From Gavia stellata (taxonomy: Eukaryota; Chordata; Aves; Gaviiformes; Gaviidae), in assembly GCF_030936135.1 (NCBI RefSeq), contig NC_082632.1, positions 291,161 through 355,160 on the forward strand: a DNA stretch of 64,000 nucleotides, in the 5' to 3' direction. The position numbers and the translations under genes are program-made. Below, one piece after another: positions 12,961 through 25,047 of this stretch (position 1 is its first letter; every line of letters begins with the position of its first letter). The notes under the pieces were generated by a model. That model was not told the DNA's origin and ran no database searches. It worked only from the letters and a program-made list of their open reading frames with translations.

Positions 12961-13496
12961 CCGGTCCCTCAGCAGTGTGAGCGATGCGGGGGGGGGGGGG
13001 GGGGCCTTTGGCTCTTAAAGGGGGCACGGCCGCGGGGTGGGGCCACCTCGGGTTGAGATGGAGCGCGGCCCGGCGGAGGAGGTTCGCCGGCGGGCGGGAC
13101 GGCTGCGGCGGGGATGGCGGTAGCAGGCCGGAGCCTCGGCCCTTCTCTTCCCGTCGGCTTCCCCGTCCCCGCCGCAGGGCCCGCTTTAAGGCCCCGCTGC
13201 GGGAACGGGGCCGCGGCGGGGCGGGGGGGGGCCGTGAGGGGCGGGGGGGGATCGGGGGAGAAATGGCGGGAGGCGGGGTTAGGGAGAGAGGGCGGGGCTT
13301 ACGGCGGAGGGGCGGGGCTTGCAGGCGAGAGGGAGGAGCTAGCCGAAAGGGCGGGGTTGGGGAGGGGCTAAGTGGGGCAGTAGGCGTGGCTGTGGCGGGT
13401 GGGCGGGGCTAAGAAGAGGGCGAGGCGCTGTAGGGGAGGCGGAGGGGTGGAGCCAAGGCGTGGGGGCGGGGCCTAGAGGGGGAGGCTGGGGGGGGC

Positions 13497-14380
13497 AGCC
13501 ACTCCCATGTGTCCCCCCCGTGTCCCCCTCTACCCTGTCACCCCCATGGAGCTGGGACACCCCCATGTCCCCCCCTGACCCCCCCCCAGGCCACCCCCAT
13601 GTCCCCCTCTACCCTGTCACCCCCCATGGAGCCGGGACACCCCCATGTCCCCCCCTGACCCCCCCCCAGGCCACCCCCATGTCCCCCTCTACCCTGTCAC
13701 CCCCATGGAGCCGGGACACCCCCATGTTCCCCCTTCCATGTCCTCGTATCCCCTCGACACCCCCCCCCCCCCCCAGCACCCTCCCATGTCCCCCTTGACC
13801 CCCCCAGGCCCCCCGCCATGGGGCTGGGCTCTCCCCATGTGTCCGTCCCCAATGTCCCCCCTCACCCCCCAGACCCCCCCCCCATGGAGCCAGGCCACCC
13901 CCATGTCCCCCCTGACCTCCCCATGGGGCTGGGCCATCTCCATGTCCCCGTCTGACACCCCCCCCCCCCCGCAACCTCCCCATGGAGCTGGATTGCCCCT
14001 AAATCCCCCTCCCGTGTCCCCATGTCCCCCTCTGACCACCCCCACGTGTGCCCCCCCCTGCCCCCAGACCCCCCCCCCCCCATGGAGCCGGGCCACCCCC
14101 TTGTCCCCCCTGACCCCCCCATGGGGCTGGGCCATCTCCATGTCCCCCTCCCATGTCCCCATCTGACTCCCCATGGAGCCGGATTGCCCCTAAATCCCCC
14201 TCCCGTGTGTCCCCCCCTGCCCCCAGACCCCCCCCCATGGAGCCAGGCCACCCCCATGTCCCCCCTGACCCCCCCATGGGGCTGGGCCATCTCCATGTCC
14301 CCATCTGACCCCCCCCGGACCTCCCCATGGAGCCGGATTGCCCCTAAATCCCCCTCCCGTGTGCCCCCCCAGACCCCCCC
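13497..14380. repeat. C-rich minisatellite ending at the ZNF692 start codon
   Basis: Diverged tandem units of roughly 55-100 bases repeat the words CCCATGGAGCCGGG, CACCCCCATGTCCCCC, TGACCCCCC and GGGCTGGGCCATCTCC. ATGGAGC words start at about 13546, 13626, 13705, 13884, 13982, 14082, 14173, 14237, 14327 and 14382. The last is the start codon of ZNF692. Several copies are preceded by a CCCCAGAC word like the splice acceptor of that exon. Strand asymmetry is extreme (nearly G-poor on plus apart from the unit cores). Open frames running through it are a product of the repeat. Confidence 0.9.
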
Positions 14381-14381
14381 C

Positions 14382-17300
14382 ATGGAGCCGGGCCGCCCCG
14401 GTCGGCAGCGGGCCCCCGATTGCATCCGACGGCAGAAGCGCCGGGAGCTGGACGCTCGCCGCAGCAAGTGCCGCATCCGCATCGGGGGGCACCTGGAGCG
14501 CTGGTGTCGCCTCAAGGAGCAGCTCGGCTTCGCCCTGCACTCCCAGTTGGCCCAGTTCCTCCTCGACAGGTCGGTGCGGAGGGGGCTGCAAAAGTCTTAA
14601 GAACTCCTTAAAATCCCTTGGGATGGGGAAAAGAAAGGTTTACCCTCGCTCACGCTCCCTCTTCCCACTGCAGGTACAGCTCCCATGGCTGCGTCTGGAG
14701 CCCAGGTAGGTGCCTTCCACCCCACATCCACGTTGGCCTCGATTATTTTGGGTCCAAAAGAGGTTTATGGTGAAGAGAGAAGATTCCTGGTGCATTGGGT
14801 GCTGGAGATGCACCTGGAGATGCTCACCCCCCGAGCGGGAGGCGAATCGCTCCCTGGGCTGGGCTGCGTTGGGGTTGTTGGCATCCTCAGCTCTTTTTTG
14901 GGGGGACTATGTGAGATTTTGGGGGTTGCTAAAAAACGGGAGCTCTTCATGTGGTGGAAACATCAAAGCCTGCATGAGAAGGTGGAGAAGGTGGAGGGAG
15001 ACCCTTGCAGATGTCCCACCCGCCCTACGCTGGTTTTGCACGACGGAGAATAATGGAAGAGCTGAAGTTTGGAGCTGTTTTTTACGGATTTGTCTGGTTT
15101 TTGTGCCTTCCCAGGCGAGCCGGAGCCCAACCTTCTCCATGCCGATGCCCTGCAGCGCCTGGTCGTCCTGTCCCACGGTCACGGCCAAGAGTGTGGTTTC
15201 ATCCCCGACGTGAAGCCCCCGGCCCCGGGCAGCACGTCCCAGCTGGTGTGGGAGTGCGTGGCCGGGCACAGCTTCTCCTGGGGCGTCCCCGGGGCGGCGG
15301 GGGACCGTACCCCCACAGCCGGCCACCACGGAGAGGACCAACGTGGGGATTCGGGGTGCAGCTCCGCACCAGCCACTGGCCGCCGGCGCTCGCTCCGGCG
15401 AGCAGGGCTGGCCGCCGAGTCCGGCTCTGGGAAGGATGAAGCCGAACCGGAGGTAGCAGCTCAGTCACCCATCGGCGATGGGGACCGGAGGGAAGAGCCG
15501 GGAGCTGATGGTGATGATGGCAGCACAGGTGAGCTCCTCTGTGTCCCCTTCTCCACCCTCATTTCCCCGTTGGCCTCTTGATTCCCCATCTTCAGCCCTT
15601 CTCCCAGTCCCAGGGGTGCATCGACCACCTTCCCACTAGGATCGGATGTTCCCCTGTTGCATCCCTCTCACTCCTGACATGGCAGCACCATCACGTAAAA
15701 CAAATCTGTAGGGCTTTGCTGGAAAAACAGGTAGAGGAGTCTCCCACCGGGCTTGTTCCTACCACAAAACAAGCCCGTAACTTCTCCATCCCGTCCTCCC
15801 CCTGGAAAAGCAGAGCTGGGAGACCTCAGGTTCATTACAGGCGTTGAGCAGAAGACCTCGCTGAGCCCACACAGATGCAGTTCCCAGCAGTTTCCAAGAG
15901 CCACAGCTCTTGTCGTTTATCCAAACTGAAAACCAGGGAGAAAAATCCTGCAGTAGCTACTTGAGAAGAGGTTCAGCTTCTTCCAGTAGAGTATTTTGGA
16001 GTAACTTGGCCCTCATTTCTTCTGGTCAGCGTGATGGCACCATGCAGGTCCTTTCCAACACCTGCAGGCTTCTCAACCCTGCTGCCAGATCCGCTCCCCA
16101 TCCTCCTCCTCCCTCCTCTGCCTCTCCCAACATCCTGGCTCAACCAGCCCCGCTTCAATTTACCGCAACTCCTGTCATCCTCTTGCAGCTCCCCAAGTGC
16201 CGACGGAGACAGGGACCATAGCAAAAGATCACGGGAGGTGAGTGGTGGCACGCATGAGTCTTTGCCCGGTGTATAACTGAGCTCTTCGGAGCTGAAGGTC
16301 AAGTTTGGACCCATCCGTCTCATCCCTTGAGTTCTCCGACGGGCAGCCAACATTTTAACGAAGACCTTCCATGATAAAACCTGTTGCGGTAGAGTTGACT
16401 GTGACCGTTGTGTTCCTGCAGCGTGCCCATCCCGGAGAAGAAAGCGGAGCAGGGGGCTGAGCCCCAAGAAGAGGAGGAGGAAGAGGAGGATGAGGACTTC
16501 GCCGAGGACGATGACCTCGCCTACACAGATGACCTGCGCGATGAGAACTACCACCCATCTCTGGACAGGTGAGGAGTGCTTAATGCTGCTGGGAAGGAGC
16601 CTGTGGACTGGGACCACGTGAGAGCGAGTCCACAGGCTCCCAGTCACACCATCCCAGTCCAGACGGGTATCACACTGGGAGCGTTTCAGACCTTACATCT
16701 CTGCCCCCTCTCGTCTTGCTACAGCTGACCCTAGCAGAGATGGGAGGAGATGGGAATAATGTCCTTATGTCACCTAAATAAGGTGCTTCTGAGCTCAAAA
16801 GGGCACAGCCCTGTGGGGAGGCACCTTCTTTCACTGTATCTCTGCCTGGGTGAGGGTCTTTGCCACGTCCAACCAATGTCCTGCCACGTCCAACCAATGT
16901 CCTGCCACGTCCAACCAATGTCCTACCACGTCCAACCATGTCCTACCACGTCCAACCATCTAAACCATCTTGCCTATCCCGTCTTCTCCCCCAGCGACTC
17001 TGAGCCACAGCGACGACAAAGCCAGACCAAAGCCCGTAAGAAACCCGTGAAGGAGGAGCAGCCCCTGAATGAGCTGAGCCTGACCAGCTCCGGCCCGTCG
17101 GAGGAGAAGGTTGGACGAGTCAGGTGAGTCATGACGGCCGCCTCGGTGTGGTGACGCTGGGGACGGGCATCGGGGTGCCTGTCTTGGGCCATCCATCTCT
17201 CCGTGGCCACTGAAGGAGTGTTTTGGGGCACGTTGGAGATGCTGCTGCTTTCCACGCTGAGAAACCAGATGGAAACCATCCAACCCAACAACAAACGATG

Positions 17301-20300
17301 TTCAAGCTCTGAGCGCGGGGCCGGGCGAGAACCGTGTGTCCCCGAGGGGGGTTTAATCCTTCTCCTCGCGGTACCGTCGTCCGCAGGGCAGAGCTGCGTT
17401 GTTTGGCCTCGTTGGGTGTTGGAGCTTGCAAAGGCGGGGGATCTGCCGTGCGGATCTCGCTACGGGAGGGACTTAACGAGTCTTGGTTTCATCGGCTGTG
17501 TCTCTCACGGAGCTGGTCCCCGTGCTCGGGTGGCCGGGGAGCGAGGACATGCTGCTTGGGCAGGGGTTGAAGACCCCTTAAACCACCACCGTGGTGGGCG
17601 TTGAAGCCCTTCTTTCACATATATAAAGCCTCCCAGCAGCCTGGAGGTTTGCAGCAGCAAAAAATCCATACCTTCCACCCCCTGCATAAGCACAGAGACT
17701 CCTGTCTCCACCTATAGATATTGGGCTTCTCCAGCAGCCGGAGCAGCTCTATACGGCCCAGCTATATTGCCCAGCAGCTCAAGCCCATGGGGAGAGCTGA
17801 CGGCAGCGCTGCCAACCTCAAGTGTTGGCCAAGGGACAGCTTGATAACGACCGCAATTATTTAATTCGCAAGCACTCTTTACCCCTGCCTGTCTGAGGCT
17901 GAGGGTTAGGTTTTAATCTTTCCTTCGCAGCCACGTGGGCTCAAAATTCACTTTTCTGTTCTAAATAAGCTCAAATCGTCACTCAATTATTTGTTGGGTC
18001 TTTCCGCAAGAGGATTAAATAGAGGTTGGTCTCGATGCTGAAACAAGAGGATGGTCCATGCGTTGCGTCTTGGGTCTGACACACAAGGAGACGTCACCTC
18101 GCTGCATTTTCTTACACTTTTAATACGACGAGGGCGTTAAAATCCCCTTTTTCGTTGGAGTTAGCCAGAGCGACCATGTAACACCGCCTTGCAATGCACT
18201 TGCCTTCGTGTGTCCCATGAAAGACGGGACTGACAGCAAAACGCACGCCCCAAAACTCACCACGTAAGTATCGTGCTGCTCCGTTAAGGCTTTTATTAAT
18301 TTGCTTTTCACTTTTACGTGGTATTGCTGCTTCTTTTCGGTGCTAAACACCCTTCCCGTCTCCTTGCAGCTCTAAAACTGCCCCGTAGCTCCCTGGAAGA
18401 GTGAACGCCCTCCTGGAAACCCAGTGCTGGCAAAGGAAAATGTGACGGTAAATATGGCATTTGCTTTTCTCCTCTCCCTGACCATCACTGGTCACGTAGC
18501 ACCAGGGGACACCAGGCTCTAAAATTCAATTTGAGGGTGGAAAGGTTTGGGTTAGGTCTAAGTAGTTCTTGTCACAGGCCAAAAGTGAATTAAAAGAGGG
18601 ATTTTTTTCACATCCCTCTGGCATTTTTTGGGTCCTGCACGCTTTCCGTTCAAGATCCTGGTGTTCAGACCACCAAAAGTGCCTGAAGATGGCCCTAAGG
18701 ACCATTGGAGATTTGCAGAAGTGGCTGATGAAAGCAGCCGTTGACTTTCCTGGGCAACCAGTGTGGTCTCGGAGCTTTTAACCCCCTCTCCAAAGCCCTG
18801 CCTAAGCTTTAAGTTGGTGCTGCCCTTTTTAAGGCTGAGCTTTTGGTTACAGAGGTCTTATTTACAAGCATTTGATTCATTTTCCCCCCCTTTTGTTGCA
18901 GCAACTGGAAGAATGGAGATAAAAGGCTATTTTTATGAGCAAAAGAGAGCGCCTCCAGCCTTCAGTGCATTCATCCTCCTCTCGCTTCCCAAAGGTAATG
19001 CCATCGTGAGCTGATAAAACATTTTTTTAAGAGATTGGGGACAAAGATGCCCAGCCCCTATTTTTATTCCGTGCTGAGGATGTGGTCCGGCATCGTCGTC
19101 TATTAACGATCTCTTTATTTCTCCTCCCCACAAAAGCACGCCTGGTTTTTGGTTGGTGGGTTTTTTTTAACATATCTTTCTTTGATTTCAGGATGTCAGC
19201 CAGAAATAGCTGCTGTTTCCAAGGAGCTGTGGATAATTTATAGATGAAACCTGTGTTGATGTGAAGACAGCGAGGCTGGCATGAGGCTGACAGCAATCTT
19301 AAATGTCCTGGGACATATCCAAAACCATGTGAAAGATTTCTTTTGTAATGATAATAAAGAATATATTCCTATCTATAATGTCTGTGCATTTGTTAACAAC
19401 ATCGTTTCCTGCTCTGATGGGGAGAAATATTGGAGTGAATTCCCAAAATGGAAGAAATAAGAGAAATGGGCGTCCAGAGGATGATTTTAATGTCGCGTTT
19501 GCTCAGAAACCCACCAGCTGCGAGGTTGGAGGACCACAGCTTCTCGGCTCTGTGCTTGGGGACAAGGAGAGGGGACAAGGGCCTCACTCAAGACGTTTCT
19601 TTCCCGTTGCAGCTGCAAGAGGCGAGCGCGGCCGTGCGACGAGGACGTGGCCCAGATCGGCCCGAAGAGGATCAGGTACCTGGGGCCGGTGGGGAAGGGG
19701 AAGCTGCCGCGCCATTTCCCGGCCCCTCGGGAAGACGAGGAGGTGCAGCTCAGCCCTTCCGTGGTGGGACACGCTTGGCAAGCGATGCTTGCTCTGATAG
19801 GAGCCTCCTGAAGGGCTTTATTTGCTTAAATTAAGCTTTTGATGGGTGGGTAAGAGGGAAGATGGGTGAGGAGAACCGTGCCAAATCCAAAAGCCACAGC
19901 TTTTCCGGCTCTCCTCCCTGCTCACCCTCACTGACGATGGTTTTCCACCCTCTCTCCTGCAGGAAGGCGGCGAAGCGTGAGATCCTCCTGTGCGACTTCG
20001 AAGGCTGTGGCAAGATCTTCTCCAACCGCCAGTACCTGAATGTGAGGGCTGGGGGCAACCCTTGGGCTTAAATCCACCTCTCACGCCCCGGGAGGTGCAG
20101 CTGAGCCGGGCACGAGCATCCCTTCCTCTCTACACCTCCTCTGGGGCCACCAGGAGCTTTGGGGACCCACCAGATGGGTCAGGTTTTCCTGCCCAAGCTC
20201 CGGTTTGGGTATCTTGGCTGTTGTCCTAGAGCCGGAGTTGGGCAATCGGAATTGCCCGTGGCTTTCCGAAGCTGGGTAACAGATACAGGAACTTGGCCCC

Positions 20301-21937
20301 GTGTGTCCAGCAGCAGCTCGGCGTGCCTGAGGTCGCTTCAAGTCCCACCACGCGCTTCAGGGAGCGAAACGGGGCGGGGGGTTTGCCACTGGAACGTGGC
20401 CTTGGGCTTCCTCCAAGTGCAGCTTCTCAGCACCGACCTCCTCTCTTCTTACTCCCCTTTTTTTTCCTCCCCAAAACGGCAGCACCACAAGAAGTACCAG
20501 CACGTCCACCAGAAGACCTTCACCTGCTCGGAGCCCAGCTGCGGCAAGTCCTTCAACTTCAAGAAGCATCTCAAGGAGCACGAGAAACTGCACAGCGGTG
20601 AGTCGGCCACCTCAGCAGGGATACACGGATACACAGATATATACCTCCCTATAGCTCCCCTCCTGCGCTGGTCCCACCTCCGCTGGGCTACAGACGACCA
20701 TACCCACGTCCTCACCATTCGCATTTGCATCCCCGGTAGATGTTACCGCACCCGTTTGCTTTCTGCTCCCGAGACCTACTGTCAATCTCTCATTTATCAT
20801 CTCCGTTTCTGCACGGAGAAAGCATCACGCCTCCCAAAATACATCCGGAAAGCCCCCTGACTGCTCTCCTAAGCTGGATCAGCCCCGAATCTTTTTTTTC
20901 TTCTGCCCCACAGACAAGCGGGACTATATCTGCGAGTTCTGCGCCCGTTCCTTTCGTACCAGCAGCAACTTGATCATCCACAGGCGCATCCACACAGGGG
21001 AGAAACCCCTGCAGTAAGTATCGGTCCCACCGGTGCGACCGCTGACTTTCCGGTTGGCATCAGCGTTTCTCCCCCGTTGCTTTTCAACCCAAATTTAGCT
21101 TCTTGGTGCGTGGTTCCATGGGAGAGCCAATTTCCTCGCTGTGGGTAGCCGGAGGACTTGGTGTTATTTTTGCTTTGCCTAAAGGATTCTGCCCCCGGAG
21201 CTGAGCTGCGCTCTGATCCAGCAGCTTCGGGATCAGCTTCAGGGCGTGGGCTTGATTTGAAGAAGCTTAATAAGCTGGGACTTAACGAGAGCGATGCATT
21301 TCTTTGCCTGGAGGGCGTGCTGAAGCCACGCACAGCTGACGCAGCGGTGCGGGGCGGTGGCTTTGCTAAACCCACGTTAAAATTGCAGCATCAAGATGAG
21401 GCGGGGCCAGTTCTCCCTCGCGCTTAATCCCTTGTAATACCTTTTTTTTTTAATTCCTTTACCTTGAATCCCGTCCTCTTTTCTCCCAGGTGCGAGATCT
21501 GCGGCTTCACCTGCCGCCAGAAAGCCTCCCTGAATTGGCACATGAAGAAACACGACGCCGACTCCTTCTACCAGTTCTCCTGCGACATCTGCGGCAAGAA
21601 GTTCGAGAAGAAAGACAACGTCACCGCCCACAAAAGCAAAAGTCACCCCGAAGTGCCCGGCGGACCCCCCCAAGCCGAGGGGGGCCAGCGGCAGACGGTG
21701 CCATCCCCACCGCTGAACTTCCGCACAGGGACGCGGGCAGGGCTGGAGCACCCGGAGGCAGCCGGAGCGTTGGCTGTGGAGCCCCTGGAGATGCCGGGGC
21801 TTGGGGACGCCCTGGTGAGCGGCGGTGAAGCGGAGAAGACCCCACCTCCCATTGCAGCCTCGGCTGAATATGGGGGGGGTATCGGGCAGGATCCAGGCGC
21901 GCCCCGAGGCCGGGTGATGGACGGCGTCGGGTCATAG
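14382..21937 (+). CDS. ZNF692: ZNF692 orthologue, C2H2 zinc-finger transcription regulator
   Basis: Eleven coding exons: 14382-14569 (exon acceptor near 14372), 14674-14705, 15115-15528, 16189-16237, 16422-16568, 16995-17123, 19613-19675, 19963-20041, 20483-20597, 20914-21013, 21490-21937. Phases match at every junction; the product is 587 aa. The N-terminus has the ZNF692 signature block [20 protein letters not shown] followed by [17 protein letters not shown]. Then comes a cysteine-containing segment ([14 protein letters not shown]) and an acidic Glu/Asp stretch in exon 5 of the middle region. [19 protein letters not shown] leads into five C2H2 fingers, among them [30 protein letters not shown] and [14 protein letters not shown]. 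In mammals ZNF692 (AREBP) is a nuclear, AMPK-responsive repressor also linked to ribosome biogenesis; that role is known for the family and not shown here. The bird protein is longer than the human one (519 aa as I recall), mainly in the middle and C-tail. The start codon sits in a minisatellite copy. Confidence 0.93.
16858..16963. repeat. Short tandem repeat of about 21 bases in ZNF692 intron
   Basis: Five near-identical copies of CCACGTCCAACCAATGTCCT lie in the intron before the 16995 exon. Later copies lose one or two bases. It is directly visible and non-coding. Confidence 0.9.
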
Positions 21938-22225
21938 CAGGACTCATCCTCCAGTTCTTGGCCGAAGAGAGCAGCATGGGAGGACCAATGGGACAAAGTG
22001 AAACGACGCTGGACCCCGCAGCGCGTGGCGGCAGCGCGTCCAGGTGCCAAAAATACAAGGGACAGGCAAGGACCGGCGCTTGCCGGGGGAAATCCCACCT
22101 TCTCCGCCAAAAGCCGGGCTTCCCTTGAGCTCGCAGCAGCATTGCCACAGGTGGAGAACCTCTCGCCCGGCTCCCTTCCTGCGAGGAGGGAGCACGAGGT
22201 TGCCAAAGTCCTTGGCAGGATCCTC

Positions 22226-22231
22226 AATAAA
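22226..22231 (+). terminator. Poly(A) signal of ZNF692
   Basis: AATAAA about 290 bases after the ZNF692 stop codon, followed by a T-rich stretch. It gives a short, normal 3' untranslated region. Confidence 0.7.
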
Positions 22232-24004
22232 ACTTATTTTGTGTAAAAGCGAGTTTTCCCGCGCGCACCAGCCACCGCTGCGGCGCTGAGTTTCTATGAA
22301 AAACAGGTAGAAAAGTGAGGTTACCGTGTGTGCAGCGTGGCTCGACACCCAGTCCAAAGGTTGTCTGTGTTTAGCACAATAAAAAAAAAATGGTGATTCA
22401 GGTCAGGAAGGCAGCGGTAGGTGGAGGAGATCGAGGCTGTATCAGTTTTGGCCCCAGAAACAGGCGTTATTTGATCCATTGATGGTTCCTCAAGTCCTAT
22501 AAACACCACTTTCCTTTTATCGAGCTGTTTTGAAAAGGATTGTAATATTTACACAGCCTTGAGGGTCACCAGCTCAACAGGGTTTATCAGGAAAAAACCA
22601 CCAACGCTGCAAGCGTAGGCTGGAAGATGGTTTTGACACAGATAAAGCAGCTGGGGGGAGGATGGAGCTCACTGGAGCATCCCTGAGAATTGGGGACCCA
22701 AAATGGGACTGGCTGTAGGAATTACATGTTGGGCAGGGGGGAAAAAAAAAGCCCATTTTAGGGGAGAAGATGGGCATTAGAGGTGGGTTTCTCCACTGCG
22801 ATTCTAAGCATCCACAGCTTTTTGTTTCTGGCTGCAATGAGGACTAAATCCCAGCTGCTGAGGGGGATGAGCCGGAGCGCCGTATCCAAACTGTGCCACC
22901 AGCATTGGCTTAGAGAAACTGGTAACGAAGGAATTGACCCAAAAAATGGGGCTGTGAGGGCTCTGTGAGAGCTCCCAGACCGGGGAGAAATAGGGTCAGC
23001 GACGGCGCAGAGATGCTCTGCGATACCCCGTCTCAGGGGCACCCACTTTCCTGCTGCTCCGTGTTTATCCTCTCAAGAGCAGAAATGGGGGGCGGATGAC
23101 AGGCACCCCAATTTCCCCCAGCACAACACAGGGCAGCAGTACCCCTCGTCCACCCACTCCTTCCCCGGGCACACGTGGTTGATGCTTACCTGCAGAAGGG
23201 CTGTGTCCCCTCCCTGAAGGGCTTCCACCCACCCCCAAAAAAGGGGGATTTTTTTTTTTACCCCCAAAAAGGATTTTTCTCACCCCAAAAAAAGGGGCTT
23301 GATGCTGCGAGGAGATGGGCACTGGCAGGGCCATGGGGAGGAATGAGGATCCCCCCCTTCACCATGCAAGCCCCTAACATCGCTCCCCCAAAACGAGGGT
23401 CCCTCGCTCCCCTTATTCTGCCTCTCCCAGGGTTTATTTTAAAGGCTTTACATGTTATTTTCTTCCCTTCTCTAGCAGCTCCGAAAGAAAACGGAGCTGT
23501 TGCCTCAATGCTTTGACTAAAGAGTTAAACTCTATCTATATATACGCAAGGAAAGGGTGGGGAGGGTCTCCAACCTCCAAAAGTGGGCCTTTCTGGGTAT
23601 TTAAAGAAGTCGATTTAACCTGTAAATTTGATTTAAAATGACAGGTAGCCCGAGGCTCTGAGTCGGGGCCATTTTGTGGGGCTCAAAGCTTGGGGTGTTT
23701 CCTGGCTGGTGGAGTTAGGGGGGGATTGCTCAGCCCTCCTCAGCTGCGCCCATTGCTGGGTGAACCCATGAACTCAGACCCTCCACAGACACCCCAAAAC
23801 TCTGCTGAGCCCCCCCCCGAGGGGGTTGGGGACAAGGAGAGGTGTCCCCAGCTCTGTTCACCTCAGAGGAGAGGGTGGCTCAGCAGCAGTAGCATCGCTG
23901 CTGGGGACAGGCTTGGTCCTGAGAGCGGCTTTTCCTTCCGCAGCTGGCACAAACAAACATCAGGTTATTGGTTTTTAGGGTTTTTGGGTTGGGTTTTTTT
24001 TTTT
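22232..24004. other. Intergenic space between convergent ZNF692 and the TRIM gene
   Basis: No gene recognised. The two flanking genes converge here. Local low-complexity words occur, notably three CCCCAAAAA-type runs at 23225-23300 that form short GGGG/CCCC inverted repeats, and a T-run at 23994-24007 next to the TRIM 3' end. Confidence 0.5.
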
Positions 24005-24018
24005 TTTGCACAGCAACT

Positions 24019-24024
24019 TTTATT
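24019..24024 (-). terminator. Poly(A) signal of the TRIM gene
   Basis: AATAAA on the minus strand, about 1.0 kb beyond the TRIM stop codon at 25048, followed by an A-rich tract. The implied 3' untranslated region covers 24005-25047, and I saw no other feature in it apart from a CAAA-rich run near 24745-24770. Confidence 0.6.
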
Positions 24025-25047
24025 TCCCCACTAAACAGAGTGACAGGGCAAAGAGACATAACAGCATCGCGGGATCACACGAGGGCGGGCAGGGGTTTAT
24101 AAGCACGCGCGAGATCACACCTAAAACAAGGCTTCCCCCTCCTTCCCCACGACACAGCCTGGGGTTCCATCGGGAGCTACCCACATCCACAAAGCCAACC
24201 CCCAAAATCTGCGATTCCGAGCGCGCCCGAGAGGCTCCAGGGTTTACGGCACGTCCTCGCCTTCTCCCTACAGCGACACCCCTGCCCCTGCTTTTGGGTT
24301 GACCCAAAAACATCCATCTCCCCTTTACCTGCCCCCCCCAGCTCACACTGCCTCCATCCCCAGGGCTGCGGCTCCCAGTGCTCGGCTCTGCTCCGGCCCT
24401 ACGGATGCTCAGCGTTAACGGGGCGGGGGGAAGCGGCGAGGGAAGATCGCGAGGTTTTGCTCTCTTAGCGCTAGCGGCAGCCAAAAACGGGCTCGGCCCT
24501 TTCCCAAGGAGGAAAGGGAAGCGAGGACGGGGTGGGGGGGGGGAAGCAAAAAGGTGACCTGCAGAGCAACGGTGTCAGAAATCAGGGGTTGGGTACGATG
24601 CCTCTCCTCCTCACGCAGGTTTTCTAGCCCTCGAGGTGCACAAAAGCAGGCGGCTTTGGCTACGGATCAATGCGGGATGCGGTAAACCCCTAAGGTAGCT
24701 TTTCTCCCTGGTTACATCCCTGTTTACATGGGGCAGCCAACTTCAAACAAAACAAACAAACAAAATATACGGGGTTGCTTATACAGCAGGCCAGAGGGGG
24801 GGGAAATAACCCCACGTAGAGGCTATTCAAGCAGCCACCCTCAATGGTTGATGCCCCAGAGGAAGGTTTTCAGGGTAAAAGAGACCCAAAACTTTTAAAT
24901 GCAACAAGAAAAAAAAGTTAACCCCAAAGCCGAACAAGGGACAGTCATGAGTTTTGGGGTCCTTGGTCTAAAAGCAAGGGGAAAAAGGGGACAGGATCAG
25001 GCACTACTTGCAGGTCGCCTTGGGGAGGGTTAAAGAAACTGGACGGG

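Noticed and set aside
13645-14600. Long Pro-rich plus-strand and Gly/Trp-rich minus-strand frames
   Set aside because: Translation of the C-rich minisatellite; only the final part belongs to ZNF692, and in a different start context.
16031-16080. A GGTCCTTTCCAACACC word suggesting another CR1 tail
   Set aside because: The neighbouring CR1 wording is absent; a chance match.
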